Shown: positions 1-12,722, numbered from the stretch's first letter. The stretch: DNA of 64,000 bases from Ottelia alismoides (GCA_037367405.1 JAZKJV010000681.1:558001-622000), one strand, 5' to 3'. The notes: generated by a model not told the origin, from the letters alone. Made by a program: numbers and translations.

Positions 1-268
1 AATGGAGAGGATCGAAATGAAAATGAAAGGAACTCGGGGTGCCAACCCCCCTATACTTAGGACAAAGTACGTCCTAAGTATGGAAAACTGTCTACAAGGG
101 CGGCACCTTTTTGATAGATGAAGAAGATAGAAATGGAAAAGAAGAAAAGAAGAAAAGAAGAAAATAGATCAACAAATGAAAGTGATATGAACAGGTGGAT
201 CTGTACAGCGGGGAATAGAGTTGATTACCATATATGAGATGCAGATGATCAGAATCAAAGGACACATC
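1..268 (-). other. 3' non-coding part of element A with two hairpins
   Basis: This stretch lies downstream of the integrase stop of element A. It holds a perfect 11 bp stem with a 7 nt loop at 53-81 (arms ATACTTAGGAC and GTCCTAAGTAT), just beside a 5 bp stem at 36-49 (GGGGT/ACCCC). A purine-rich run lies at 118-167 on the plus strand; it is on the wrong strand to be the element's polypurine tract. I see no open frame that would be an env-like gene in the visible 268 bases. Confidence 0.5.
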
Positions 269-821
269 TCATACCAGAAGAATGGGGGCAACGTCAATGG
301 TCGGTGGATCATGATCAAGATATAGTTTCAGGCGTTGACCATTGACGCGGAAGGTAGAGGAAGATGACGGTTCGGATATATCGATGCTGCCATTGTCGTG
401 TACCTTCCTGACCACATACGGACCTTTCCACTTGCTCTGCAACTTCCCTGGAAATAATTTCAGCCTGGAATCAAACAACCATACTCTCTGATCTGGCTCA
501 AACTGTTTATGACTGATGTGCGAATCATGCCATGTCTTCACTTTTTCCTTGTACTGTAGGCTGTTGGAAAAGGCTGTATCTCTAAGTTCTTCCAGGGCTG
601 CCAATTCTGCTCTTCTCTGGTCTCCTATACTCTCGGGATCTAGAAGCAACTCAGTAACTGCCCAAAAAGATTTATGCTTGATCTCCACTGGCAAATGGCA
701 CGGCTTGCCATACGAGACGAAAGGGAGATGTTCCCAATGGATTCTTGAAAGAAGTCCGATAAGCCCATAAGACCGAGTCCAAAAGCTGTGACCAATCCTT
801 TCGGTCTGGGCGAACAACTTT
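269..821 (-). pseudogene. Integrase C-terminal part of element A, frameshifted
   Basis: This is the end of the integrase of element A, which would join the cDNA to host DNA. Residues such as YGKPCHLPVEIKHKSFWA and the later FPGKLQSKWKGPYVV are typical of the C-terminal half of plant gypsy integrases. It follows a TAG stop at 822-824. Directly after that stop the integrase reading continues in the pol frame for about 35 codons. Near 715-720 about two bases appear to be missing, which moves the reading into the downstream frame that ends at 269. The first 30 or so residues of the open frame starting at 817 are therefore out-of-frame noise. Two separate lesions make this part a pseudogene. Confidence 0.82.
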
Positions 822-3800
822 CTACAAGATAGTCTTTATCTCCCTATTCGATACTTCGACAAGACCATTAGTCTGAGGGTGATAAGGAGTGGCTACCCGA
901 TGGTCAATGCCGAACTCGTCTGCAAGGGCCCTGACCTTGTCATTGATGAAGTGAGAACCCCCGTCTGAAATCAAGACTCTAGGTACCCCGAACCGTGAAA
1001 TAATATTTCTCCTCAAAAATTTGCAAACGGTTTTAGCATCTGCGGCTCGGGCGGGGATGGCCTCAACCCATCGACTGACATAATCCACAGCGAGCAAAAT
1101 ATGCTCGAATCCCTGACTCTTAGGAAATGGGCCCATGAAATCAATTCCCCATGCATCAAAAACCTCACAGAAGTGAATAGGTTGCATGGGCATCATGTCT
1201 CTCTGCCCGCAGGTTCCCATTTTCTGACAGTCAGTACATCTCTTCACGAACTCATCAGAATCCTTGAAGAGAGTAGGCCACCACAGGCCAGATTGAAGCA
1301 CCTTCTGTGCTGTTCTTTTTCCAGAATGATGTCCTCCTGCCTCAAGCTTGTGGCAGTATGTGAGGACGCTATGCTGCTCTTCTTGAGGAATGCACCTCCT
1401 CCAGATACTATCCCCTCCTTCATGATAAAGGACGGGATCCTCCCAATGGTAAAACTTGGCCTTAGCTAGGAAGGTCTCAAGTTTCTGCCTGGGCCAACCC
1501 TGAGGGACTGTCTTGGCAACAAGATAGTTTACAAAGTCAGCATACCATGGGAGTGAGGTGACAGCCAATATCGCCTCATCCGGAAATGTCTCAGTGATAG
1601 GTGCGCTGGGCTCAGATTCCTCAAGATTCTCCAATCTGGAGAGATGATCCGCCACCACATTCTTGACTCCAGGCTTGTCCTTAATCTCAATATCAAATTC
1701 CTGGAGTAGAAGGATCCATCTGGTGAGACGTGCTTTGGCATCCTTCTTAGCCATTAAATACCGGATGGCGGTATGATCAGTGTAAATGGTCACTCTAGAT
1801 CCGAGAATGTAAGATCTATACTTATCAAGAGCGAACACTACGGCCAACATCTCTTTCTCAGTCACAGTGTAATTCCGCTGCGCGGCATCCAAAGTCCGGC
1901 TGGCGTAGTGAATGGCAAAAGGTAATCCATCCCTCCTCTGTCCAAGCACAGCCCCAACGGCAAAATCTGAAGCATCCGTCATGATCTCGAACGGGAGAGA
2001 CCAATCGGGTGGCTGAAGGACAGGAGCTGAAACAACCATATTCTTGAGAGTCTCAAAAGATTCAAGACACTTATCATTAACAATAAACTCGGTGTCTTTG
2101 GTCAGCAAGTCAGTGAGCGGTCGGGCAATTCGACTGAAGTCTTGAATGAACCGTCGGTAGAAACTGACATGCCCCAGAAAAGACCGTAACTGACGCAAGT
2201 TGGACGGCGGATTGAGTTTTCTGATGATATCCACCTTAGCCGGATCGACCTCCATGCCCCTGTTGGAGACGATATGACCAAGGACCGTCCCCTGAGTCAT
2301 CATGAAATGACTCTTCTCCCAGGATAAAACAAGGTTAACCTCAATGCAGCGCTTGAGCACACGGTCTAGGCAGTCAAGACAAGCGTCGGACCCGTCGCCA
2401 TAGACCGAGAAGTCATCCATGAAGACCTCTAAACAGTCACCCACCATGTCCGAGAATATGGACAACATGCACCTTTGGAATGTCGCCGGAGCGTTACATA
2501 GACCAAAGGGCATCCGTCTGAAAGCATAAGTCCCAAACGGACAGGTGAATGTCGTTTTCTCCTGGTCTTCGGGCGCAATGGCCACTTGATTGTATCCAGA
2601 GTACCCATCAAGAAAACAATAATGACTCTTCCCAGCTAGCCGTTCGATAATCTGATCAATGAATGGCAGCGGGAAGTGATCCTTCTTGGTGGCCTCATTC
2701 AATCGTCTGTAGTCCACACAGACCCTCCAAGAAGTTGGTACTCTGGTAGCGATCTCCTCTCCAGACTCATTGACAACTGTAGTGATACCCGTCTTCTTAG
2801 GTACCACATGTAGCGGACTTACCCATTTGGAGTCGGAGATGGGATAGATAAAATCGGCGCTCCACCACTTGGAAATTTCTTTCATGACTACGTCTCGAAG
2901 ATTCGGGTTCAGCCGTCGTTGGAACTCACGCGACGGCTTAGCGTTATCCTCAAGATAAATGTGGTGAGAGCAAAGATTTGGGCTCAGCCCCTGGATATCA
3001 GCTATACTCCAACCGATTGCCTTGCGGTTTCTTTCAAGAACCTCCATCAGACGAGATTCTTGCTCTCCAGTCAAATCTGCTGAGATAATGACTGGGTGCA
3101 TTTCTGGCTCTCCAGCAAGGAATCTGTACTTCATCGACTGCGGCAGAGGTTTTCGTTCTGGGCAACTGGGAGGTGGCAGATCTGGCTTTTGATATGTCTG
3201 TGTAAATGCTACCAGGTCTGCATGGGAGAACTCTCGCTCTGCATGAATTGCTGATGAAGGGCGGCCTTCTGAATCAACTATAAACTGCATCGGCTCGCAC
3301 TCTGTCATGATTGTTGGCTCAGTAGGAATCAAACAAGGTAAATAGTCATCAAAGTCATCCCAGTCAATGTCTGAATCCGAGGGATCAGAGGAAGATGAGC
3401 ATGATTGAAATTCCTCAGCACCACTCATCACAACACTGTCAGCCTCAGAGATATCCTCATCCAGGGTTGTGCTTTCCCGGCTCTCGACTGCCATGAGCTT
3501 GAGATATAGTGAATCTGTAGGCAAGGCGAGGGTCGGTGCTACGGGATCTTTCCAACTGGATTCATCATCAGTCATCTCAAAATCACAAACCTGGTGGATG
3601 TCTAACTCCTCCTCTGTCATCTGCGCTGCTTCACTGGATTGCTCGGAGCACTCTACCTTTCTGGCTCTGATTTCTTCGATCGTCTCTATTTGTATAGTTT
3701 CGCCTTCTACGCGAAAACATACCTTCCCGCTATCATGGTCGGTCACCGCTTTGGCTGTAGCCAAAAATGGACGTCCGAGAATGATGGGGGCATCAGTTAC

Positions 3801-4718
3801 CGACTCGGGGATCTCCATGTCCAACACAACGAAGTCCACGGGGAATTTCAGGCCCTGAATGGTAACGACCACGTCTTTCAATAACCCCTTCGGCCTCTTA
3901 ATCGACCTATCAGCAAACTGAAGGACGGTTCTGCTTCGAAGAAGAGGACCAAACTCGAATTGCTTGAGTAAGGCTGCCGGAAGGAGGTTAATTGAAGAGC
4001 CGCTGTCTAATAGAGTACGATCAAACTGCTGCTCCTGAATCTCGCATCTGACATAGGGAGCTCCTGCGTCTGGTCGCTTGGCTGGCAGCTTGTTCTGGAT
4101 GATGCAACATGTGTCATGAGTGAGCATATGGATTTGATCTCTGTGCCTCTTCTTCCTTCGAACGGTAGTTGTCTCTTTCAAGTTCTTTTTGAAGAAGGGG
4201 ATATGCTCAAATGCTTCCCGTAGAGTCAGCTGAATATGAAATCTGTCAATCATTTCGTTGCTGAACTCTACCTGTTGGCTCTTTTTTGGATTTTCTTTTT
4301 TGTTCCCCTTCGCTCGGTGGAGTGCCTCGGGGAATGGGATAGTAGGGGCCTCCTCAGATGGAGGACTAGGGATCGGTTCCTGTGCCTGTGAAGAAGGGGA
4401 ACCCATATAATCATCATCATTCATCACATATGGATCCGCAATTTGAACAGAAACCTTTCCTTTATTCATATTTTTGTTTTTGTTTTTGTTCCCACAGTCT
4501 CTAGGTACAAAATGTGGCAACATCACAGAAGGTGGCTCAACAAAAGTAGATGTGGTGGCCTCAGCACCACCACTCGCACCGGTCTTCGCGGCATCAGCAC
4601 CGCGCTCTGGTTCAGCATCCAAAATGGTGGCATCAGCACCACCGTCTGCATCTGGTTTCACGACGACATCAGCACCGTCGTCCTGGACTCCATCATTGAT
4701 AATATCAGCACCACCGTC
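822..4718 (-). pseudogene. pol (protease, RT, RNase H, integrase core) of element A
   Basis: This is a single open frame of about 1,300 codons on the minus strand. In order it holds an acidic, repetitive linker; an aspartic protease with the motif LLDSGSSINLLP (near 4007); reverse transcriptase with the catalytic FMDDF box (near 2415); RNase H starting at MTDASDF (near 1980); and an integrase with an HHCC zinc-binding head (HKLEAGGHH and CTDCQKMG, 1230-1370) and the DDE-type residues WGIDFMGP, SDGGSHF and GLVEVSNRE (850-1160). Catalytic residues look intact. The frame is closed upstream by a TGA at 4719-4721 and downstream by a TAG at 822-824, both inside what was one gag-pol frame. Because 3.8 kb stays open, the copy is probably not very old. 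Expression in its present form is unlikely. Confidence 0.93.
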
Positions 4719-5398
4719 TCAAACATCATCTTGGGCGGCATCAGCACTGCTCCTCTGCTCCTCTGGCGCTCCTGGTTCAGCATCTGGTTGTCGCTCTAAA
4801 GAGGCGCCGCCGGCTGGCATCCTACCGCTCCTAGTAGTCACAACATCAGCATCATTCAAAGAATAAGACATATCATTCAAATCGTCACTAGGAGAGGTAT
4901 CCTCTGTGAACTCTACCTGCTCAGATTTTCTTTTTAGGTTATTAGGATTAGGTTCGATCTGAGCGGGTATGGCGGCTTTGCCTTTGATGATATCCCGCAT
5001 CTCCTGCCGGAATTCATCCATTTCTTGCCTGAAAGATGCTCGCTGTTCAGATAGCAAGCGGGCAAGATCATCGAGGGCTGGGTTCTCATAGGCTGGACCC
5101 TGAGAACCGGACGTCGGTCCCTGCTGGAAATGGGGCTGCTGCTGATGTTGTTGCTGCTGATACTGGGGGAAGGCTGGTGATAAGACTGCTGAGGTGGCTG
5201 TCGCTGCCTCCACTGCTGTCCCTGATAGGAGGGACGAGGACCACTCTGGTATTGTTGCTGATGGGCATACTGGGGCTGTTGCTGCTGTGTTGGCCGGCTG
5301 TTCTGTTGTCCTTGGGCAGGAGGATGCTGCTGGGACGAGGATCCACCATTGCCCCAACGGAATCCGGGGTGATCCCGACGAATCCTGGGCTGAGGATA
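4719..5398 (-). pseudogene. Gag-pol linker of element A (Gln/Pro-rich, frameshift at poly-C)
   Basis: This region joins gag to pol. The upstream part reads as Gln/Pro/Tyr-rich low-complexity protein in the gag frame. The downstream part (YQQQQHQQQPHFQQGP, then DDLARLLSEQRASFRQEM and TTRSGR) is in the pol frame, one base off. The switch lies near the run of five G on the plus strand at 5165-5169, where loss of one base would explain it. The TTRSGR motif with a preceding acidic stretch also occurs in element B (TLRSGR), so it is a family feature. The pol-frame part ends at a TGA at 4719-4721. Confidence 0.75.
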
Positions 5399-7039
5399 CT
5401 AGTCGTACCAAATCCCATTGACTTCCATCAATGGCTCCTGCTCAAAGGAAGGTGGAGGAAGAATTGCCAGTGGCTGCTCCGGCTGATAAACCACCATTTG
5501 CGTGTCCGAAGATGGCGATTGCTCTGAATGGTATTGCAGCAATGGAACCGGCTCCGCCTGGATATGGTTCACCTGGCGGTATGAGGTAGAGGCCTGGTTG
5601 GGATTGCTGCTGCTGGAAGCAACCTGTGACCTGGGAGGCTGTTGGGCGTGAGCTTGTGCCTCCTGAATGCATAGGATTTGAGTTTTCAGGTCACTCATGG
5701 TCTTGAAGAGAAGGTCCATCTGGGCAAGACCTTGGTTCTGCTTCTTCTCAAGGATCTCCATGCGATCCAATTTTTCACTAATTATGCCCATGTCGGCTGC
5801 TGCTGATTCGGCTTGGGCTGCGGCTACCGACGTTGTATTGGGACCGGCATCGATGCGTGCGATCCTCTGGAATGATCCTGCTCCTTGCGGGGGCTTCTGC
5901 TGAGTATAGACTCTGGCCTGGGTCATCACTGTGGAGTTTTCTGCCATGCCTTCATAGATGGCCCAGACGTCGTCTTCTCCCTTGGAGAAATAGGACCCAC
6001 CGCAAGAGGCGTTCACAAGCCCCTGCAGCTCCGGTGTCAGCCCACAGAAGAAACTCTGCACCAGGTTGGGCTTGGAGATATCGTGATGTGGACACCGGTC
6101 TATGAGCTCTCTGAATCGATCTCAGGCTTCATGGAATTGTTCATTTGGGATCATGACGAAATTGCTAATCATAGCTCTAGCTGCATTGGTCCGGCCGAGA
6201 GGATAGTATTTCTTCAAATATGTGGTCCGGAGATCTGCCCAAGTATCGACGAATCGCCCTAGATGCTTGAGCCAATATGCGGCTCTATCAACCAATGAGA
6301 ACGGGAAGGCAATCATCTTAATGGTGTCCTCGGTCATCAACCGATCATGGATAGTACTGCATATCATTTCAAATTCTTGGAGGTGGAGGTGCGGCTCTTC
6401 GGTCGACAACCCATGGAACTTGGGAAGCAGCTGGATCGTGTGGGGCCGAAGCTCGAAGTCTCCGTGAATGGGTGGAAGTCTGATCCACCGGTGAGTGAGG
6501 GATGTAGCTGGGTTATGTAGTTCCCTCATGATAGTCTGTGGCGGTCGCTCAGCGTCTGGATCGCCTCCTCCTGCATCAGGTCCTCCTCCTCCACCTCCGC
6601 CACCGCCCCCAGGTCGGTTCTCTCTCATCTGCGCTATTTCTCTCATCAGATCACCCATGAATGTTCCCTGATCACGGATCTGTCTCTGCATATTCTCCAG
6701 GGACGCTAGCAAGGAATTGTTGATGGCCACCTGATCGATTATGAAGGGAGGGTGATCGTGGTCATCTGGGTGCTCGCCTCTGTCTGCCATTGCTGGATTT
6801 TCTGAAAAAGCAAAAGAGGCCATCTCAGGTGCTGTCGAATGAGCGGAACTCTGTGATGCACTGAATTCTGACACAATTGGACTGAGAGAAGGAGAATGGG
6901 AAGGGTGGTCGAGGGGGAACAGGGTGGATGTGAACTCGGGCTCGGAGAGCGGACTCTCCGAGGCATTCCTAGATGAGTAAGGAGGAGTGCTAGATAGCGG
7001 TGCCGACAAAGTCGGCCTAAGAGATCTCCGTCCCATCAT
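5399..7039 (-). pseudogene. gag of element A with two in-frame stops
   Basis: This is the structural capsid polyprotein of an Athila-like element. It starts with MMGRRSLRP at 7039 (an upstream ATG at 7105 is also in frame; the later one sits closer to conserved sequence). After a Ser/Pro-rich head and a glycine run, the gag core is recognised from FPFSLVDRAAYWLKHLG, YYPLGRTNAARAMISNF and FFCGLTPELQGLVNASCGGS, each with a close counterpart in element B. A TGA at 6122-6124 stands where element B has the Trp of HEAWERF. A TAG at 5399-5401 interrupts the following Gln/Pro-rich tail. Both stops are in frame, so this was one continuous gag-pol. I see no CCHC zinc knuckle. Confidence 0.85.
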
Positions 7040-8806
7040 CTTGATTATTCGAGAAGAGTGGGGATAATGCAAGAGAAGAAGATGATATGCAATAAAATTG
7101 TGCACAATTGTGCGGTGTTTTTGATCTTGACCTAAATAAATCTAGCAATCAAACGCAAAGCAAGGGTGAATTCACCAACTCAACACGTGAAGCCGTGAAG
7201 GTTCGGCTTTTATCTTGTCAATTTTAGCTTGTTTTCAGGTATTTATCTTGTCACGAGTCCTTAGAATGCTACGCCTATAGGAGCGAGAGTACTGCTAGGA
7301 AAGTGTCCCCGTACTTGTCCTCCTCCTGTGTAACCTGTAACTTGCGCTCTTTAAGGTCCTTGTAACCCTTCCTGGATCCCTACTCAGCCAAAGAAATAGA
7401 GGGAGGAAGCCGATAGGCGAAACCGATACTTCGGACCTTGCTCGCAACGGAATCACCCGTGAGCGTACAAGGTCCTACTCGGACGCAGCCGGTGAGACAG
7501 ACACACCCGTGAAGGCGTGGCCTAAGCTCGGTACTTCGGACAAGGTCGGTGTTCACACAACAGTGAGTCACCAATGGCGACCAAGCCCTACTCGACTACG
7601 TACGATAGTAGCGCCAATACTTCGGAAATCCAGGCGATACACAAGGCAGCCACAAGTTGGGTTTTGGGCTCTAATCCTTACGAAGCGCTCACCTCACTTG
7701 GAAGGAGACCTTCCCATGCAACCTGAAGACAAGTGAGGGTGTTACTCTCCCCAAGCAATGAATCCAATTACCAATTTTATTTTGGTCAAGTTTTCTTTAG
7801 CAGTCCCTTTTTTAATTTTTTTTGGTGTTATCGCTTCTTTTGAGTAGATTCAAACAAGCGCCTAACGGTTTTTGTATTTTTCCTTTACCCTACTTTGTTC
7901 CAAAAATAGAGGGAGAATAGAGTTGGAAAAGCCGTGCAAGTCGACACCAAGGTGGAAATCTCACCTTTGTGCCTAGATGATGCATGCAAAGTAAGAGGAC
8001 TTACAGTGAATCCCAGCTCTCTCCATGCGGGATGCAAAGCAGAATTTATAAACCTATGCTATATGGCGATATGCAAGCAGAAATCGTCCTAGAACAGGCA
8101 ACTGCTAGCGTGAAGAATCACAAGCTAGCTATTAACTCTTAATCCGAGTGTCCGATCTAGGCTCACCCCTCATCTGCTCAACACATTTGAGTTAGGAGAA
8201 AGCGCTTGTTCGGGTGTGAGCTCGCGGCGCGTGGATTGGAAGCTACTAGCCAACTGTTTAATTAGTCTAAGTCCAAATACGAATCTATAGGAGCATGCAA
8301 AGATAATTAGGTGTTTGGACCTATTCTAATCGAATCAAACAGGACCTAGAACTAAGAGCTCAATCCACAAAAGAAAGTGAAAAATGAAAACAAAACCGGA
8401 AAATGACGGCGATAAAAACTCGTCAAAAACTGCGGTGAGCCCCCGGGTGAACAAACACCCGGAAATTAGGCCCGGTAGTGTCTAAGTGTCCAGAGAGTCC
8501 AAGTGTGCCTGTATTATTACAAATTAATAGTCTCTCTCTCACAAAAATAAATGTAAGCTAATCTAATCACTCTCCCTCACTCCTCCTGCTCTCTCCTGCC
8601 GGCGTGACCTAAGAAGGCCGGCTCCGCTTCCCAAGGTTGCTCCGGGTCACCTAAGCAATCCGTCTTGCTCCGCGGTCCCTCGCAAGAAGACAAGAAAAGA
8701 GACGGTCAGATAGCTCAACAAGATATATCAAAAATGTAAGAGATGGAAAATAATGCTATGGTAAACAATCACACAATCAAACAAAATGTGAACTACTCGC
8801 TGTTGC
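7040..8806 (-). other. 5' leader of element A
   Basis: This is the untranslated leader between the primer-binding site and gag, about 1.75 kb. It has no long open frame. It shares many blocks with the leader of element B (16874-19201), for example around 7170-7210 against 17460-17510 (the CACCAACTCA and GTGAAGCCGTGAAGGTTCGG blocks). It also contains several copies of ACTTCGGA-type words. The conserved leader supports A and B being members of one family. Confidence 0.75.
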
Positions 8807-8824
8807 TCCCCGGCAACGGCGCCA
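8807..8824 (-). promoter_or_regulatory. Primer-binding site of element A (tRNA-Asp)
   Basis: On the minus strand the 18 bases read TGGCGCCGTTGCCGGGGA. This is complementary to the 3' end of plant tRNA-Asp including CCA. It lies two bases inside the LTR end at 8827 and would prime first-strand cDNA synthesis. Use of tRNA-Asp is typical of Athila elements. Confidence 0.92.
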
Positions 8825-8826
8825 TT

Positions 8827-11800
8827 TGATTCAGCCGAAATTCACGTAGTCTAAAAGTGGTGTCTCACACAAGGCGGAGACGACCGTCGCTGTGACGACT
8901 CACGATAAATCTCGGACTAAAGTCAACAATTAACCCACACTAAAGATCAACAAATTAGAACTAATGTGGAGTTAAAATTTATTTTTAACTCTGCACAAAT
9001 GGTGTATAGTGACAAGTATGCAGAGAGTTCGAACACAGGGAGCAAGCAGGGTGGTTCAAACAAATGTGCTCAAGTGTGTGTGTGATGTGTCTACACTAAG
9101 CAAGCAAGCAAAGGAATTTTTGTGGGTTTTTAATTTTTAAATTTTTTTTATTTTATTTTAATTTTTAATTTTGTGTTTTGATTTTAATTTTCTGATTTTT
9201 ATAATTTTGTATTTTATATTTTTTTGTTTCTTTTTTTAATATTGGAAAGTAAAGACAATTTAATAAAAGACAAGATGAAGTGTTTATAAAAAGGTGCAAA
9301 AATAACCAAAAATTCAGAAATTAAATATTTTTGGTGTTTTTAGGGTTTTTTACTGTTTTTGTGATTTTTGGGTATTTTTCAAGGTGTTTTTGGTATTTTT
9401 AAATGCTGAAATAAGGGAAAACAGTGGAAAGGATGCTGGCTGTGAGTAAAATGGGATTTAAAAATAGCAACCAGTAGCCAAAAATTTTCACACTATTTTT
9501 CAAATAAAAAGGACAAAATAAGGAACAAACAGGAACTGAATTTGCTATTTTTGGATTTTTCTACTATTTTATATAATTTTTTAAAGTTTTTGAGTGTTTT
9601 TAAATTTTTAGTGTTTTTCCTTTGAGATTTTTAATGATTTTTGGACTGACACTACAATAGGATAAAATAGACACTAGGTAATTTTTTTGGATTTTTTGGA
9701 GAGGTTTTAATATTTTTTTGGCATTTTCTAAGCTAGACAGTGCACAAATAGCATGTTTTTGATTTTTAATAAACATAAAAATAGAATAAAATCAAAAACT
9801 AAAATGATAGCGTCAAAGTACACGTGTCCAGAAGCTTAACCCTATTTTTGTGGAATTTTTGGATTTAAAATGATAGGTTAAATAAATACAACAAGCATCC
9901 AATCATTAAACAGGCCTGGCAGGGGTATAAATGCAATTTAACATACATCCAGGGGCATACGTGCAAATTTCCACAAAATTTTGAACTGAATATTGAATTT
10001 ATAGCACCAAAATGCAATTACAAAACCCGCCTGGGTTCGTGAGCAATTTTCCCACTAGGGCGCGTGACTTGCACGCGCCTGGCGAGGACTAGAATGCAAA
10101 ATCCAAGACCCCAGAGGGCTTACATGCAAAATATCCAAAAAGTTTACACGTGATACGAAGGTTTTAGTACTAAAACGAAATACACAACTGACCGAGGGTG
10201 TCCTTGCAAAATGCCGCCACCTCACGTGTACAGGTCACGTGAGGTGACGTGGCGAAGGACTTGGATGCAAATATTGAAAGCTTGGGGGTCTCTATGAAAA
10301 TATTACAAAATATTTAAACTACGCAACAAAGTTTTTGGACTGAATAGAAATTACAAAATAAGCGGGGGTTGACTGCAAAATACCCTCGCATAGGCGATCC
10401 GACGGCGATGGCGAAGGTGATGACGCGTGGCGGACATCCAACGGTTGGGCTTCAGGCGCGATCCAGCGGCGTAGGGAACGCCACTTATCCACGTGGCATC
10501 TCCTCCGAGCGCGATGACGGTTCGCCCGTGGACCGTTGAGATCAGATCTCAGATGAGATCCGACGTCGGCAGGTGAAGGCAATCGGACGGTCCACGTCAG
10601 AACTGGGGCCTCCTCTTGATCGGACGGCTGCGAAGCTTGATGGAAGAACAGGGAAGAAGGACTGCCGTGGCGACCTTCTCCCGGCGATGGCGACGCGCTC
10701 CGGCGGTGAATGAGCACCAAAAAGGGCCCTGAAGGTTGCTGGAAGTCTCCTCTGTCGTCTGGAAGCGATGGAGTGGCGTGAAGATCGGCGGAGCTCTTCA
10801 GCGGCGACGCGGAAGATGCGGTGCTCCAGATGCTCCGGCGAAGGATCAAAAGGGCTCCAGACGCGTCAATGCACTCCAGCACCTGCACAAAAAGGTTAAG
10901 GAGGTCGAGGGAAAAATGCCTCGACCTCAGGTGGCTCTCGAAGGGGTGCGACAGGCGATCTGAGGGCTCGCCGGAGTTGCGCTCCGGCGAGGTGAGAGAT
11001 GTGGTGATTAAATGAGCGAATCGATGAGGGATTAAGCTTGGAATGATCGTAGGGAGATGAGGAACGATAAGGGGATGAAAAGAAATGCAAAACAGCCTCG
11101 ATGGCCTGGGGGCCAGAGGGTGATTACCTCAACGATGAAGCTTCACCGGAGGTTGGAACCCGCTCAGATCTGGGTCTACTCCGCCGCCTTGAAGCTCGGA
11201 GCGCGGAGCTGTCACCTCCAGGCGTCTCGAGCACGGCCAAAGGGGGGAGAAATCTGGGTAATCGCGGTTCAAATTCTCAAATGAAGTCAAGGGCATCTTA
11301 AGTATGGTTGACGGTCACGGTGGGAAGAACGAGGTGCGGAGGTGGTTGGCGTGATGCTCGTCCCGATGCAAACACTAGGCGTGCAAGACGGTCCAGCGAG
11401 GAAGGATTTTGCAGAAGATTTGAGTCGAAAGGGTGAAAGATCGCTTCTCGAAAAAATAGTGAAAACGGGGGTCAAACATAGTCTGACACAGCCTATGGGT
11501 GCAGGTCAGATAGTTGACCCAGGTCAACTATCCGATCCCCCTGGTTGGTCCACGTGGACCAACCAGGAAAAACCCTGGAGAAAATCTTTGTTAATTCATT
11601 TTAAAATACTGAATGGCCGAATTAATTAAAAGTTATAAAATAAAAAATGCTTAAAATTTTATGTAGTATTTTATTCTGATTTTTATTTATTTTTATGAAA
11701 TTTATTTTTACAAGTTGCCTTTTTAACCCTATATAGGTATAATACCTATGTAGTTTAGTATTTATTTTTATTTTGTGTATTTTAATTTCTTTAATTTTGT

Positions 11801-12722
11801 TTATAATTTTATAAAATTATAAAATAATTTTATACACATAAATATATTTTTATTTTATTTTATTGATGTATTTTGTATATTTAATAAAATCTAAGAGTAT
11901 TTTGTACAGGTATAGATATAGGCAATATACCTATGTAGTCTTTATACAAGTATTTTTATTTTTATTTTTCTTTGCATTTTATTTTAATTTTAATGCACAT
12001 ATATATTATAAGTAATATTTACAAAATTATAAAAATATAAAAATGAATAAATAATGAATAAATAATAAATTGAATATTTTATTCAGTACAAATATACAAT
12101 AAGGGTCCAAAACTCAACTTTCAAACCGTAGCTCCGCCAAATGCGAAACCACCGCCATTAAATAGCTTATTTTCTTCTATATACAAGTAAAGGTGAGTAC
12201 GCTGCATTTGGAGTTTCCGTTTGTGAGATACGGGTATGGGAAGTTGGCATTCTAGAATTTTATTCAGACCATAACTTTTTATCTGTACATTATTTTTCTG
12301 CGAAATCAATTTTGTATTTTTCTTTATTAAATTATCTACAACTTTCATTTACAAAGTTTCTTTATTTGATGCACAAAAAGTGGAACCAAAAATAGGTCCC
12401 AAAATGAATAAAGAATGAGTAAAAACTATAGGTATTTTATCTGTATTTTGGCCCTTATCTCCCCCTACTTTATTCCTTGTCGACCTATTCATCAAGATGC
12501 CTAGGTCTCGGGGGTTTTGGGTCATAAAATATTTACAATATTTTATTCTTTTTCTTTTCTTTATTTATTCTATAATTTTGGCCTTAATTACAGTATTTTA
12601 TACACTATTGTGATGCACATGCATGAATGCCAAGATGCTCTATTTAAGGGTATTTTCAAGCATTTGCTAGGGTTTTTGGTGCCAAAATGATAGAATAAAG
12701 ATGATGAAATGTGGATTCATCA
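8827..12722 (-). repeat. 5' LTR of element A (3,896 bp)
   Basis: On the minus strand the LTR begins TGATGAATCC at 12722 and ends GGCTGAATCA at 8827, giving the TGAT/ATCA terminal repeat. The left boundary is fixed by the adjacent primer-binding site and the right boundary by the abrupt start of element B reverse transcriptase. The LTR has AT-rich ends and a GC-rich centre (about 10380-11580) with no recognised coding. Matching blocks occur in the LTR of element B, for example the run leading into the end at 12661-12722 against 23262-23323. It should hold the element's promoter and polyadenylation signals. Length is at the long end for plant gypsy LTRs. Confidence 0.88.

Larger units (their letters stand above)
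1..12722 (-). mobile_element. Athila-like Ty3/gypsy LTR retrotransposon A (3' end beyond window)
   Basis: Element order on the minus strand, from right to left: 5' LTR (8827-12722), primer-binding site (8807-8824), leader, gag, then protease, reverse transcriptase, RNase H and integrase. Reverse transcriptase before integrase is the Ty3/gypsy order. The tRNA-Asp primer-binding site and the Athila-like gag support the Athila lineage. The right end cuts straight into the reverse-transcriptase frame of element B at 12722/12723, so A inserted into B. The window starts in the 3' untranslated or env-like part, so the polypurine tract and 3' LTR are not visible. Coding is broken by stops and small indels, so this copy is not autonomous. 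Superfamily is secure; lineage is likely. Confidence 0.93.

Noticed and set aside
1..268. Purine-rich run at 118-167 as the polypurine tract of element A
   Set aside because: It is purine-rich on the plus strand, whereas the element reads on the minus strand, where it would be pyrimidine-rich.
4443..4866. Plus-strand frames opposite the element A linker
   Set aside because: Low-complexity mirror of the acidic repetitive linker on the minus strand. No independent support.
8807..8824. tRNA-Asp-like sequence as a tRNA gene
   Set aside because: Only 18 bases match, in the complementary sense, and they sit at an LTR edge, so it is a primer-binding site. The same applies to 19202-19219.
10319..10888. 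189-codon minus-strand frame in the LTR of element A
   Set aside because: Lies in the GC-rich LTR core and resembles no protein. The equivalent position in the LTR of element B does not keep the same protein.
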